This document shows positions 1-6,223 of a stretch of 45,750 nucleotides of DNA, piece by piece. A program made the translations under genes and the position numbers. Origin of the DNA: Elusimicrobiaceae bacterium. GTDB lineage: Bacteria; Elusimicrobiota; Elusimicrobia; Elusimicrobiales; Elusimicrobiaceae. Below the pieces are notes generated by a model. The model was not told the origin of the DNA, searched no databases, and saw only the letters and a program-made list of their open reading frames with translations. Location: NCBI GenBank assembly GCA_017961295.1, contig JAGCXL010000001.1, positions 1 through 45,750 of the forward strand, given 5' to 3'. Every line of letters starts with the position of its first letter. The first letter of the stretch is position 1.

Positions 1-283
1 CCACGGCGTTCATCGTCATGGAGCGAAGCACGTTATCGTTGAGTTTCAAAGCGTTATCCAATTCTTTTACAAAAGAAGGTTCGGCTTTGAATTTCAAGTA
101 GAGATAGAAACCGTCGCGAACGTGATTAACTTCATGGGTAAATTTGCGTCTGCCCAATTTTTCTTCGCTGGTTACTTCTCCGCCTTTGCTAGTGATTAAG
201 GCTTTCACCTTATTCACAAATTCGCCCACTTCTCCGTCGGAGAGTTGGGGTTTAACAATAATTACGCTTTCGTACGTTTTCAT
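1..283 (-). CDS. rpsF: 30S ribosomal protein S6 (3' end outside the window)
   Basis: The reverse strand reads MKTYESVIIVKPQLSDGE at the N-terminus and LKLNDNVLRSMTMNAV near the window edge. Both match ribosomal protein S6, which binds 16S rRNA together with S18 in the platform of the 30S subunit. About 94 codons are present and the stop lies beyond base 1. The ATG at 283-281 is chosen because an ATG 7 bases upstream runs into a stop after two codons. No strong Shine-Dalgarno sequence is seen. The gene has its own extended -10 box at 359-367 and a structured leader (315-350), so it is probably regulated separately from the DUF167 gene upstream. The family assignment is secure. Confidence 0.93.
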   Translation of the reverse strand, partial: MKTYESVIIVKPQLSDGEVGEFVNKVKALITSKGGEVTSEEKLGRRKFTHEVNHVRDGFYLYLKFKAEPSFVKELDNALKLNDNVLRSMTMNAV

Positions 284-314
284 ACATTCATTTCTTTTTT
301 GCGTTTTGTAGGGC

Positions 315-350
315 AAAAAATACCGCAGGTAAAACGTGCGGTCTTTTACC
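315..350 (-). promoter_or_regulatory. rpsF leader: terminator-like hairpin with a competing upstream stem
   Basis: On the minus strand, ACCGCA (342-337) can pair with TGCGGT (327-322), followed by a T run (320-315), as in an intrinsic terminator. GGTAAAA (350-344) can also pair perfectly with TTTTACC (334-328). The loop of that second stem holds ACCGCA, and no linker remains to let both stems coexist. The two structures therefore look mutually exclusive. They lie between the predicted rpsF start site (about 352) and its ATG (283). This could be an attenuator, or simply the terminator of the DUF167 gene. Confidence 0.5.
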
Positions 351-358
351 TTGTATAT

Positions 359-367
359 ATTATAACA
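359..367 (-). promoter_or_regulatory. extended -10 promoter of rpsF
   Basis: On the minus strand the sequence is TGTTATAAT, an extended -10 box of the TGnTATAAT type. The predicted transcription start is near 352, about 70 bases before the rpsF ATG. No good -35 box is seen. Confidence 0.55.
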
Positions 368-391
368 AAATTTGGCTGGTTTGGGGACATC

Positions 392-616
392 TTAGCGTAA
401 AAGGAAGATTTTAGCCGGGCTCGTCGCCCCTTTGATTAAGGAAAGTTTATTTTCGGCAATACCCAAATGTGCGGCCAACACCACCCGCACGGCCTCGTTA
501 GCGCGGCCCTGCTCGGCCGGGGCTTTGACCCAGAGTTCGTAAGTGTCTGCGGACTTTTCTATAAGTTTATTATGCTTTTCGCCCGCATGCACTTTTACTT
601 TGAGGTATTGTTCCAT
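392..616 (-). CDS. DUF167 (YggU-like) family protein
   Basis: This 74-residue protein has the DUF167/YggU signature: a basic N-terminal strand, the segment ELWVKAPAEQGRANEAV, a helix, and the final KGATSPAKIFLL. The family has a small alpha/beta fold and its function is unknown. The length is slightly short for the family (about 75-100). A TATAAT box on the minus strand ends exactly six bases before the ATG, so the mRNA is predicted to begin at or next to the start codon. The six bases AGGAGT resemble a Shine-Dalgarno sequence but would lie outside such a transcript. The gene runs towards rpsF and may share its terminator. Confidence 0.82.
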   Translation of the reverse strand: MEQYLKVKVHAGEKHNKLIEKSADTYELWVKAPAEQGRANEAVRVVLAAHLGIAENKLSLIKGATSPAKIFLLR

Positions 617-622
617 ACTCCT

Positions 623-631
623 ATTATACCA
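623..631 (-). promoter_or_regulatory. extended -10 box directly before the DUF167 start
   Basis: The minus strand reads TGGTATAAT, then AGGAGT, then the ATG at 616. Transcription would start at or beside the A of the start codon, giving a leaderless mRNA. Confidence 0.6.
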
Positions 632-764
632 AAACAGGCGCAGCCGAAAAGAAGCAAACCAACGCGTTTACAAAGTTCAAATTTGGAGAGACGCCATTCC
701 TGTTTTTTATCGAAAATATAGTACAATATCTGTGAATAAAAACAAGATGCAGGAGTGGTATTTT

Positions 765-1451
765 ATGAAAACAATAGGAATTATCGGCGGAATGAGTTGG
801 GAAAGCACCATTGAATACTACCGTTATATCAACGAAGAAGTAAGCCGCCGAGTAGGTGGGCTTCATAGTGCCAAAATATGGCTGGAAAGCTACGACTTTG
901 ACCTCATTGAAAAACTGCAATCTCAAGAAAATTGGGACGAGTTGGGCCGCATTATGATAACGTCCGCTCAAAAGCTAGAGCAAGCCGGGGCAGATTACAT
1001 TGCGATCGCAACTAACACCATGCACCTGTTGGCTCCACAAGTACAGGCCCATATTTCCGTGCCACTTATCCATATTGCCCAAGCAACCGCCAATACCGCC
1101 AAAGCACAGGGCATTAGCACCGTAGCCTTGTTTGGGACGCGCTACACCATGACCAAGCCCTTTTACAAAGACGTGTTACAAAACGATTACGGTATCCGGG
1201 TAATTCTACCGCAGGAAACTGACCAAACTATTATTAACGATATTATTTATAATGAACTATGCCGTGGTATCATTAAAGACACTTCCAGGACTCAATTAGA
1301 GGGCATTATACAGGAGTGTCAAGCACGCGGAGCACAAGCCGTAGTGTTAGGGTGTACAGAACTGCCAAACATTATCAAAAAGGCCTCTATCCCCGTTATA
1401 GATACTACCAAGGCACACAGTTTGGAAATTGTAAATCGGATTTTAGAATAA
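765..1451 (+). CDS. aspartate/glutamate racemase family protein (YgeA/RacX-like)
   Basis: This 228-residue cytoplasmic protein begins MKTIGIIGGMSWESTIEYY, a strong match to PLP-independent aspartate/glutamate racemases. The paired catalytic positions are Thr83 in ATNTMH and Cys197 in LGCTELP. The Thr/Cys pair is the arrangement I recall for E. coli YgeA, a broad-specificity amino acid racemase, rather than the Cys/Cys pair of classic glutamate racemase. It probably makes D-amino acids, though the substrate cannot be told. The ATG at 765 follows AGGAG at about 751; the reading frame is open further upstream but has no ribosome site there. It leads a three-gene plus-strand set with two small secreted proteins (gaps of 20 and 18 bases). 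Confidence 0.85.
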   Translation: MKTIGIIGGMSWESTIEYYRYINEEVSRRVGGLHSAKIWLESYDFDLIEKLQSQENWDELGRIMITSAQKLEQAGADYIAIATNTMHLLAPQVQAHISVPLIHIAQATANTAKAQGISTVALFGTRYTMTKPFYKDVLQNDYGIRVILPQETDQTIINDIIYNELCRGIIKDTSRTQLEGIIQECQARGAQAVVLGCTELPNIIKKASIPVIDTTKAHSLEIVNRILE

Positions 1452-1471
1452 TTCTAACTAGGAGAAACGAC

Positions 1472-1975
1472 ATGAAAAAATACTTATTACCCATACTTAT
1501 CGTCGCACTTTGCTTAACCGCAACAAGTGCATTTGCCCAAAAGAAAGGGCTTGTAAAAGGGTTAACGGAAGCCCTGTCCTCCAAAACTCCGTCCGCTGTT
1601 AGTGCACAGGTAGAACGGCAAGTGGCGCAATCTATCCTGAATGCTCAATTAAAAAGACAATTAGCCCAAGAAGTTAAAGCTCGCCCGTTCCCTTCCGGAA
1701 CTCGGCCCTTTCCGTCATCCGAAGCTCGCCCGTTCCCTTCCGGAACTCGGCCCTTTCCATCGTACGAAGCTCGCCCGTTCCCTTCCGGGACTCGGCCCTT
1801 TCCGTCATCCGAAGCTCGCCCGTTCCCTTCCGGAACTCGGCCCTTTCCGTCAGAAAATCTCAATACATTAAAAGGGAATCAGCTGAATGATCATTTGATG
1901 GTCGTCCGAACAGATGACGGCATATATCTATTTGAATACAAGGATGGAAATCTTGGCAATCGTATAAGCCAATAA
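1472..1975 (+). CDS. small secreted protein with RPFPS tandem repeats
   Basis: I do not recognise this 167-residue protein. Residues 1-22 form a signal peptide ending SAFA-Q. A polar helical stretch (about 23-69) follows. Four copies of a 15-residue unit come next, each holding two RPFPS motifs, ARPFPSGT and RPFPSSE-like, giving eight RPFPS in all. The C-terminal 40 residues are charged and aromatic (VVRTDDGIYLFEYKDG) and could form a small beta fold. There is no transmembrane segment and no cysteine in the mature part. The start ATG follows AGGAG with good spacing. It is probably co-transcribed with the racemase upstream and the secreted protein downstream. The proline-rich repeats may form an extended spacer; no function can be assigned. 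Confidence 0.7.
   Translation: MKKYLLPILIVALCLTATSAFAQKKGLVKGLTEALSSKTPSAVSAQVERQVAQSILNAQLKRQLAQEVKARPFPSGTRPFPSSEARPFPSGTRPFPSYEARPFPSGTRPFPSSEARPFPSGTRPFPSENLNTLKGNQLNDHLMVVRTDDGIYLFEYKDGNLGNRISQ
1679..1855 (+). repeat. 45-bp tandem repeat, four units
   Basis: Units begin at 1679, 1724, 1769 and 1814; the last is about 39-42 bp. They are almost identical: the second unit differs near its 3' end (SYE instead of SSE) and the third has one silent change. The period keeps the reading frame of the secreted protein, so copy-number changes would lengthen or shorten the protein without breaking it. Confidence 0.92.
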
Positions 1976-1993
1976 AATCAATCGAGGATTTTT

Positions 1994-2716
1994 GTGAAGA
2001 AATACTTATTATTTATCGTAGGAACCATGTTACTAGCCACCCTAGCACAAGCCAAAGATCTGCCCGAACTTTCTAATGCCCTTGAACGGGCCATTGCCGA
2101 ACAAGTTATACCTTTTGCCAACGAGCGCGTGCAACAGATGTGCCACGAATGGCCTACCTGCCAAGAATGGGTAGCGAATAAAGTGGGGCAAAACCCGTCT
2201 TTCAAAGTGGTAGATACAGAAGTAGAACGCTGGCTTAGTAAATGGGACGGCGACAGAGCCATTTGGCAATACCGTTTTTACGCACAAACCCAAGAAAACG
2301 GGCAAACAAAGGCATATAAGTTTTCAAGTGAAGGGCAAGGCTCTTCTTATGCGGCCCCTGTGCTTATCAAAAAGTTCCCCGGTCACCCCGGTAAGCCCAC
2401 GGAACACATATCTGCCCCTTCCTCCAATGATGCCAAGTATTCCTTGTGCAACTCCTGGCCCGGATATAAGCAGTGGTACCGTCAATTCCAAAGCCAAAAC
2501 GGTTATGTAAGTGCGGCTGTAGCTTCTCAATACATTTACAAATGGGATGCCCAAGGCAATGCTCTATGGAAAAAACGTTTGTATGTAAGAGTGGTTCCGC
2601 ATTTTGCTCTTACATATGCATTTTACTTCCAGGCCTATCAAACACAAGCCGGAGGCGATTTTACCTACCAGGCCCCTGTAAAAATGAGTAAATTCCCTTA
2701 TCGTTCTGCGTTTTAA
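1994..2716 (+). CDS. secreted protein with an internal two-fold duplication, unknown function
   Basis: I do not recognise this 240-residue protein. Residues 1-20 form a signal peptide ending LAQA-K. The mature part holds two similar halves, each about 80-90 residues: a C-x-x-WP-x-x-x-x-W motif (MCHEWPTCQEW near residue 49, LCNSWPGYKQW near 153), then a KWD motif, then a strand-rich part ending Y-x-APV-x-x-x-KFP. The first half has an extra cysteine that is Tyr in the second. The start is a GTG at 1994 preceded by GAGG; this gives the same MKKYLL opening as the upstream gene. An intrinsic terminator follows at 2736-2772. It is probably the last gene of the racemase operon. Confidence 0.72.
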   Translation: MKKYLLFIVGTMLLATLAQAKDLPELSNALERAIAEQVIPFANERVQQMCHEWPTCQEWVANKVGQNPSFKVVDTEVERWLSKWDGDRAIWQYRFYAQTQENGQTKAYKFSSEGQGSSYAAPVLIKKFPGHPGKPTEHISAPSSNDAKYSLCNSWPGYKQWYRQFQSQNGYVSAAVASQYIYKWDAQGNALWKKRLYVRVVPHFALTYAFYFQAYQTQAGGDFTYQAPVKMSKFPYRSAF

Positions 2717-2735
2717 CGATTCACAATGGAAATAT

Positions 2736-2772
2736 AAAAACCGCCCTCTGCCAAGTGTAAGGGGCGGTTTTA
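2736..2772 (+). terminator. intrinsic terminator after the racemase operon
   Basis: AAAACCGCCC pairs with GGGCGGTTTT across a loop of about 15 bases, ending in T residues. It lies 20 bases after the stop codon at 2716. Confidence 0.8.
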
Positions 2773-2938
2773 TGTGTGCCCAAAAGTATAACAAATGGCA
2801 CTAGGGAAATTATTAGTTCAAGTCCCGGTAATGGCGGTCACAAGTGTCCAACATAGTGTCCAAAAAGTGCCCACCTTTTACATAGTTTCGCATATATAAT
2901 CTTGCTAACTTTGCCAATGATTTCTCGACGAGAAAAAG
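2773..2938. other. gene-free stretch with three phased 8-mers and a tRNA-like T-loop fragment
   Basis: No credible gene is seen here. AGTGTCCA occurs at 2843-2850 and 2855-2862, and AGTGCCCA at 2866-2873, spaced 12 and 11 bases, about one helical turn. Just before them is GTTCAAGTCCCGG (2816-2828), which resembles the T-loop and 3' stem of a tRNA but lacks the 5' half. The arrangement recalls a remnant attachment site with integrase arm sites, or an array for a DNA-binding protein. Confidence 0.35.
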
Positions 2939-2940
2939 GC

Positions 2941-2971
2941 AAAAAAAGACCCGCTCTCTTCTGAGAACGGG
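2941..2971 (-). terminator. terminator of the CAT-anticodon tRNA
   Basis: On the minus strand CCCGTTCTC pairs with GAGAGCGGG (one wobble) around an AGAA loop, followed by TCTTTTTTT. It lies 15 bases past the tRNA 3' end. Confidence 0.85.
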
Positions 2972-2985
2972 CCACCGTCGAAACC

Positions 2986-3059
2986 TGCGCCCACCAGGAC
3001 TTGAACCTGGAACCCACCGATTATGAGTCGGTTGCTCTAACCAATTGAGCTATAGGCGC
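2986..3059 (-). tRNA. tRNA with CAT anticodon (elongator Met, or Ile2)
   Basis: The 74-base minus-strand cloverleaf has acceptor GCGCCTA/TGGGCGC (one G-T pair), D stem GCTC/GAGC, anticodon stem ACCGA/TCGGT with loop CTCATAA, T stem CCAGG/CCTGG and discriminator A. No CCA is encoded. It lacks initiator features such as an unpaired first base. A CAT tRNA that is lysidinylated to read AUA cannot be separated from elongator Met by eye. A separate initiator lies at 6224. Confidence 0.92.
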
Positions 3060-3069
3060 TAATATAGTT

Positions 3070-3098
3070 ATTATAACAAATTCCGCCTACGCGCACAA
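3070..3098 (-). promoter_or_regulatory. promoter of the CAT-anticodon tRNA
   Basis: On the minus strand TTGTGC (3098-3093), a 17-base spacer, then TATAAT (3075-3070). The predicted start is about 3063, leaving about 4 bases of tRNA leader. Confidence 0.65.
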
Positions 3099-3118
3099 AA
3101 ACACGCCAACTTAAAATG

Positions 3119-3127
3119 TGCTATAAT
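3119..3127 (+). promoter_or_regulatory. extended -10 promoter of tRNA-Gln
   Basis: TGCTATAAT lies 11 bases before the tRNA, predicting a start near 3134 and a leader of about 5 bases. The -35 region is weak. Confidence 0.65.
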
Positions 3128-3138
3128 ATAATTGTTAC

Positions 3139-3209
3139 TCCGGGATGGTGTAATGGTAACACGGGTGCCTCTGGAGCATTAATTCTAGGTTCGAATCCTA
3201 GTCCCGGAA
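3139..3209 (+). tRNA. tRNA-Gln (CTG)
   Basis: The acceptor stem is TCCGGGA/TCCCGGA. The D arm GTGTAATGGTAACAC is typical of glutamine tRNAs. The anticodon loop CTCTGGA gives anticodon CTG, closed by a stem with two G-T pairs. Discriminator A, no encoded CCA. An intrinsic terminator follows immediately. Confidence 0.93.
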
Positions 3210-3215
3210 CGTTTT

Positions 3216-3244
3216 AAACCCTGCGTAGTGCAGGGTTTATTTTA
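3216..3244 (+). terminator. terminator of tRNA-Gln
   Basis: AAACCCTGC pairs perfectly with GCAGGGTTT around a GTAGT loop, followed by ATTTTAT. Confidence 0.85.
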
Positions 3245-3250
3245 TATAAT
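3245..3250 (+). promoter_or_regulatory. -10 box of tRNA-Pro
   Basis: TATAAT ends 8 bases before the tRNA, predicting a leader of about 2 bases. It directly abuts the preceding terminator, and no clear -35 is seen. Confidence 0.5.
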
Positions 3251-3258
3251 ACCCTTAA

Positions 3259-3331
3259 CGGGGCATGGCTCAAGTGGTAGAGCGCCCGCTTTGGGAGCGG
3301 GAGGTTCCCGGTTCAAGTCCGGGTGCCCCGA
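3259..3331 (+). tRNA. tRNA-Pro (TGG)
   Basis: Acceptor CGGGGCA/TGCCCCG, D stem GCTC/GAGC, anticodon stem CCCGC/GCGGG with loop TTTGGGA (anticodon TGG), T stem CCCGG/CCGGG, discriminator A, no CCA. Only seven bases separate it from the ATG of the next gene, and no terminator lies between, so tRNA and mRNA probably share a transcript. Confidence 0.93.
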
Positions 3332-3338
3332 AACGCTT

Positions 3339-4292
3339 ATGCATACCCATTTACGCGCGTGCGTTTTCAATCAGTTTCACTCGCCCGCAGACGTGGTAGA
3401 GGAAACCTTTTCCAGTGACATTAAAACCGTCACCTCGGGTATTTTTCGCACTCCGTTTCCGTTTGATAAAATCACTTTATCGGCCAATTTCCGCACCGCT
3501 ACCGACGGTTGCCTTTTGTTGCAAGTGCAAGTTCGCGTAAACAATACGTGGAGTAATTTTTATAAATTAGGGCTCTTGTCGGGCAAATTTAAAACCAGTT
3601 TCCCGTCGCAAAAAGATGCGTTTGGAAAAGTAGAAACCGACGAGCTTGTTTTATCCCAACCCGCCCAGGCATACCGTTACCGTTTGCAATTTTACGGGGA
3701 TGCCGAGCTTTTGTCTTTAGCGGCCAGTATCGTGCGTGCTCCTTTTGTGTATGACGAAAAATCGGCCCTGCACTTGCCGAGCGGAACCAATATTCAACAA
3801 GTGCGCCCTCTTTCTCAAATGCAACAAGATACGCCGCACAAGCGCCGCATTTGTAGCCCCTGTTCGCTTTACATGGCGCTTAATTCCCTGGGATACGTGG
3901 TACCGCTGGCGCAAATTTTGCCGCGGGTATTTGACCAAACGGCCGACATATACGGCAACTGGCTTTTTAATATGGCCGCGGCGGCCGAGTTTGGCGCGCA
4001 GGCCTTTTTCCGTCGGTTTTCTTCGCTGGCGGAATTAAAAGAATTTGTCACGCCGGATAGTTTGGTAATTGCCAGTATCGCTTTTAAAAAAGACGAACTT
4101 CCCGGCGCTCCCCTAGAAAAAACACCCGGTCACTTGGTGCTGATTCGCGGTTACAAAGACGGTAAAATTCTAGTGGCGGACCCGGCTGCCCCCGATGATA
4201 ATAGCGTCCTGCGCGAATATGACGCCAAAGCCTTTGCCGGTGCGTGGTTGCAGAACAAGCAAGGTGCCGCGTACGTAGTGAGGCGCGCATGA
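3339..4292 (+). CDS. C39-like cysteine peptidase domain protein
   Basis: This 317-residue protein has a C-terminal papain-like (peptidase C39_2 type) domain: Cys172 in ICSPCSLYMAL aligned with the CGPTSLAM-type active site, His265 in TPGHLVLIRGY and Asp281 in VADPAAPDD. The N-terminal 150 residues look beta-rich and are not recognised. There is no signal peptide from this start. The ATG at 3339 lies seven bases after tRNA-Pro and has no Shine-Dalgarno sequence; the reading frame is open back through the tRNA, but upstream starts would encode the tRNA sequence. It overlaps the next gene by ATGA, so peptide hydrolysis coupled to peptide capture is a reasonable inference. Catalytic activity is not proven. 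Confidence 0.72.
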   Translation: MHTHLRACVFNQFHSPADVVEETFSSDIKTVTSGIFRTPFPFDKITLSANFRTATDGCLLLQVQVRVNNTWSNFYKLGLLSGKFKTSFPSQKDAFGKVETDELVLSQPAQAYRYRLQFYGDAELLSLAASIVRAPFVYDEKSALHLPSGTNIQQVRPLSQMQQDTPHKRRICSPCSLYMALNSLGYVVPLAQILPRVFDQTADIYGNWLFNMAAAAEFGAQAFFRRFSSLAELKEFVTPDSLVIASIAFKKDELPGAPLEKTPGHLVLIRGYKDGKILVADPAAPDDNSVLREYDAKAFAGAWLQNKQGAAYVVRRA

Positions 4293-6025
4293 AAAAACTA
4301 GGGTTTTTGCTACTGGCCGTTTTGTGTTTTTTTGCGTGTGCCCGGCCCGAACTTCCAGACACGCTTATTGTAATTCACAAAGGGGAAATGGAATCGTTGG
4401 ACCCGGTCTATTCGTACGACGGGGTTACGCACGGCATGCTTATTAACGTCTATGACACGCTCTTAAAATTTAACGGCAGCTCTTTAACCGAACTTTTACC
4501 CTCTATTTCCACCCAAGTGCCTACCGTACAAAACGGGTTGCTTTCCGCAGACGGATTAACGTATACGTTTCCTATCCGAAAAGGGGTCAAATTTCACGAC
4601 GGTACGGAACTTACTCCCGAAGATGTGCGTTATTCTTTGATGCGCTTTTTACTTTCGGACATTTCCGGCGGTCCGTCCAGTTTGCTTTTAGAACCTATTT
4701 TAGGGGTTTCTTCCACCCGCAACGCGCAAGGCGAAATTACGGTAGATTTTAAGGATGTAGAAAAAGCCGTACGCGTGGAAGGGGATAATGTTGTAATTAC
4801 GCTTAAACGTCCGTTTGCGCCGTTTTTATCTATCCTGGCGCGTTGGAGTTACATTGTCAGCAAATCCTGGGCGGTAAACCGCGGCGCGTGGGACGGCAGT
4901 GAAGAAAACTGGAAAGCGTTTAATAATTTTGCCAAAGACAGTTCGCCGTTTTTTCAAGACTCCAACGGGACCGGTCCCTTTAAAATTACCCGTTGGGATA
5001 TCGCCGGCAAAACGTTGGTGCTAAGTGCTAATGAAAATTATTTTGCCGGAGCACCGCAACTAAAAACAATTTTTATGCGCACGGTGGAAGAGCCCTCTAC
5101 GGTACGGCGGATGCTGGAAACCGGTGATGCGGACGTGGCGGAAGTATCGCCTAAATTTATCAATCAATTAAAGGGAAATAAACACGTAACGTTGTATGAT
5201 AATTTACCCCGCTTGCGCACCGACCCGGTGCTGTTTTTTACGCGGGATATTAACATGGATGCCAACCCGGATGTGGGGTCCGGCCAGTTGGACGGACAGG
5301 GGATTCCCGCTAACTTCTTTGACGATACAGATTTACGCAAAGCATTTTTGTACGCGTTTGATTACGACGGGTTTTTAAACCAGTCTATGGAAGGGCGCGG
5401 ACAACGGGCCATCGGCCCTGCTCCGCAAGGGTTAGTGCCTCAAGATGGCAGTTTTAAACGCTATGAGTTTGACTTAAAAAAAGCCGAGGAACATTTTAAA
5501 AAAGCTTGGGGCGGACAGGTATGGGAAAAGGGTTTTAAATTTACAATTACCTACAACACAAGTGGGGAAATGCGCCAAATTGCTGCTGAAATTTTAAAGC
5601 GAAATGTGGAAAAACTAAATCCTAAATTCCAAATTGATTTGCGCGGCGTAACTTGGCCCGCTTTCCTGGAAAAAACCGCTAAACACCAAATGCCCATTTG
5701 GGCGCGCGGGTGGGTGGCAGACTTTGCCGATGCGCACAATTTCTATTTCCCTTTCTTGCACAGTCAAGGGCGCTATGCGCTTTCGCAAGGGTACAAAAAC
5801 CCGCAGGTAGACGTATTGATTGAACAAGCCGTAGCGCAAACCGACCCGCAAGAACGTAACGCTTTATATCAGCAAGTGCATAACCTAATGTATGAAGATG
5901 CCATGCAGCTCTATACCGTCCACCCGACGGGCCTTTGGGCCATGCGCAGCAACGTGAAAGGGTTTACCGACAACCCGGTGTATATGGGAATTTATTTCTA
6001 TCCAATGCACAAAATTCCTTCCTAA
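4289..6025 (+). CDS. oligopeptide/dipeptide-binding lipoprotein (SBP_bac_5 family)
   Basis: A 578-residue extracytoplasmic solute-binding protein of the DppA/OppA type. The N-terminus is a lipoprotein signal with Cys17 (CFFAC; the lipobox is loose). Family marks include MESLDPVYSYDG, YTFPIRKGVKFHDGTELTPEDVRYS, GTGPFKITRW and a late ADFADAHNFYFPFLHS segment. It should capture peptides for an ABC importer, but no permease or ATPase gene is nearby. It overlaps the C39-like gene by ATGA, which ties the two together. Its TAA stop is the first bases of a palindromic element (6022-6130), so the end of the mRNA should fold into a hairpin. Family call is firm, ligand unknown. Confidence 0.88.
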   Translation: MKKLGFLLLAVLCFFACARPELPDTLIVIHKGEMESLDPVYSYDGVTHGMLINVYDTLLKFNGSSLTELLPSISTQVPTVQNGLLSADGLTYTFPIRKGVKFHDGTELTPEDVRYSLMRFLLSDISGGPSSLLLEPILGVSSTRNAQGEITVDFKDVEKAVRVEGDNVVITLKRPFAPFLSILARWSYIVSKSWAVNRGAWDGSEENWKAFNNFAKDSSPFFQDSNGTGPFKITRWDIAGKTLVLSANENYFAGAPQLKTIFMRTVEEPSTVRRMLETGDADVAEVSPKFINQLKGNKHVTLYDNLPRLRTDPVLFFTRDINMDANPDVGSGQLDGQGIPANFFDDTDLRKAFLYAFDYDGFLNQSMEGRGQRAIGPAPQGLVPQDGSFKRYEFDLKKAEEHFKKAWGGQVWEKGFKFTITYNTSGEMRQIAAEILKRNVEKLNPKFQIDLRGVTWPAFLEKTAKHQMPIWARGWVADFADAHNFYFPFLHSQGRYALSQGYKNPQVDVLIEQAVAQTDPQERNALYQQVHNLMYEDAMQLYTVHPTGLWAMRSNVKGFTDNPVYMGIYFYPMHKIPS

Positions 6026-6130
6026 TTTTGTCCATTTCGTTGTTGTGTGCTCGGTCGGATACCTCCGCGCTACCGCGCGCGTGCCGCCAGTATACCTCCC
6101 TCGCATCCGCCTAGAACTGGGCAAAATTAG
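6022..6130 (+). repeat. TACC-loop palindromic element, copy 1
   Basis: Outer arms CTAATTTTGTCCATTTC (6022-6038) and GAACTGGGCAAAATTAG (6114-6130) pair over 17 positions with one wobble and one mismatch. The 48-base core at 6057-6104 is shared with copies 2 and 3. Its centre, CGCGC-TACC-GCGCG (6066-6079), is a perfect stem with a TACC loop. GGATAC pairs with GTATACC around it with one bulge. The left arm includes the stop codon of the binding protein gene. Confidence 0.85.
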
Positions 6131-6189
6131 TTTAGAATTTTCTTTCATCTTGTAGGTAGATTTTTCCGTTTGAAAAAGCGTTGCGCCAC

Positions 6190-6218
6190 TTGCTCGGGAC
6201 GTTATTTTTTGCTATAAT
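6190..6218 (+). promoter_or_regulatory. promoter of the initiator tRNA
   Basis: TTGCTC (6190-6195), a 17-base spacer and TATAAT (6213-6218), extended to TGCTATAAT. The predicted start is at 6224-6225, the mature tRNA 5' end. Confidence 0.75.
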
Positions 6219-6223
6219 AACCT

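Noticed and set aside
543-764. Longer open frame upstream of the racemase start
   Set aside because: It adds 74 residues unlike any racemase, has no ribosome site, and crosses the DUF167 gene. The ATG at 765 with AGGAG gives the family N-terminus.
1679-1855. CRISPR-like array
   Set aside because: Units are contiguous with no unique spacers and stay in frame in a protein gene.
1645-1863. Open frame on minus through the 45-bp repeats
   Set aside because: It is a by-product of the stop-free repeat; no promoter or ribosome site, and the plus frame has a signal peptide and operon context.
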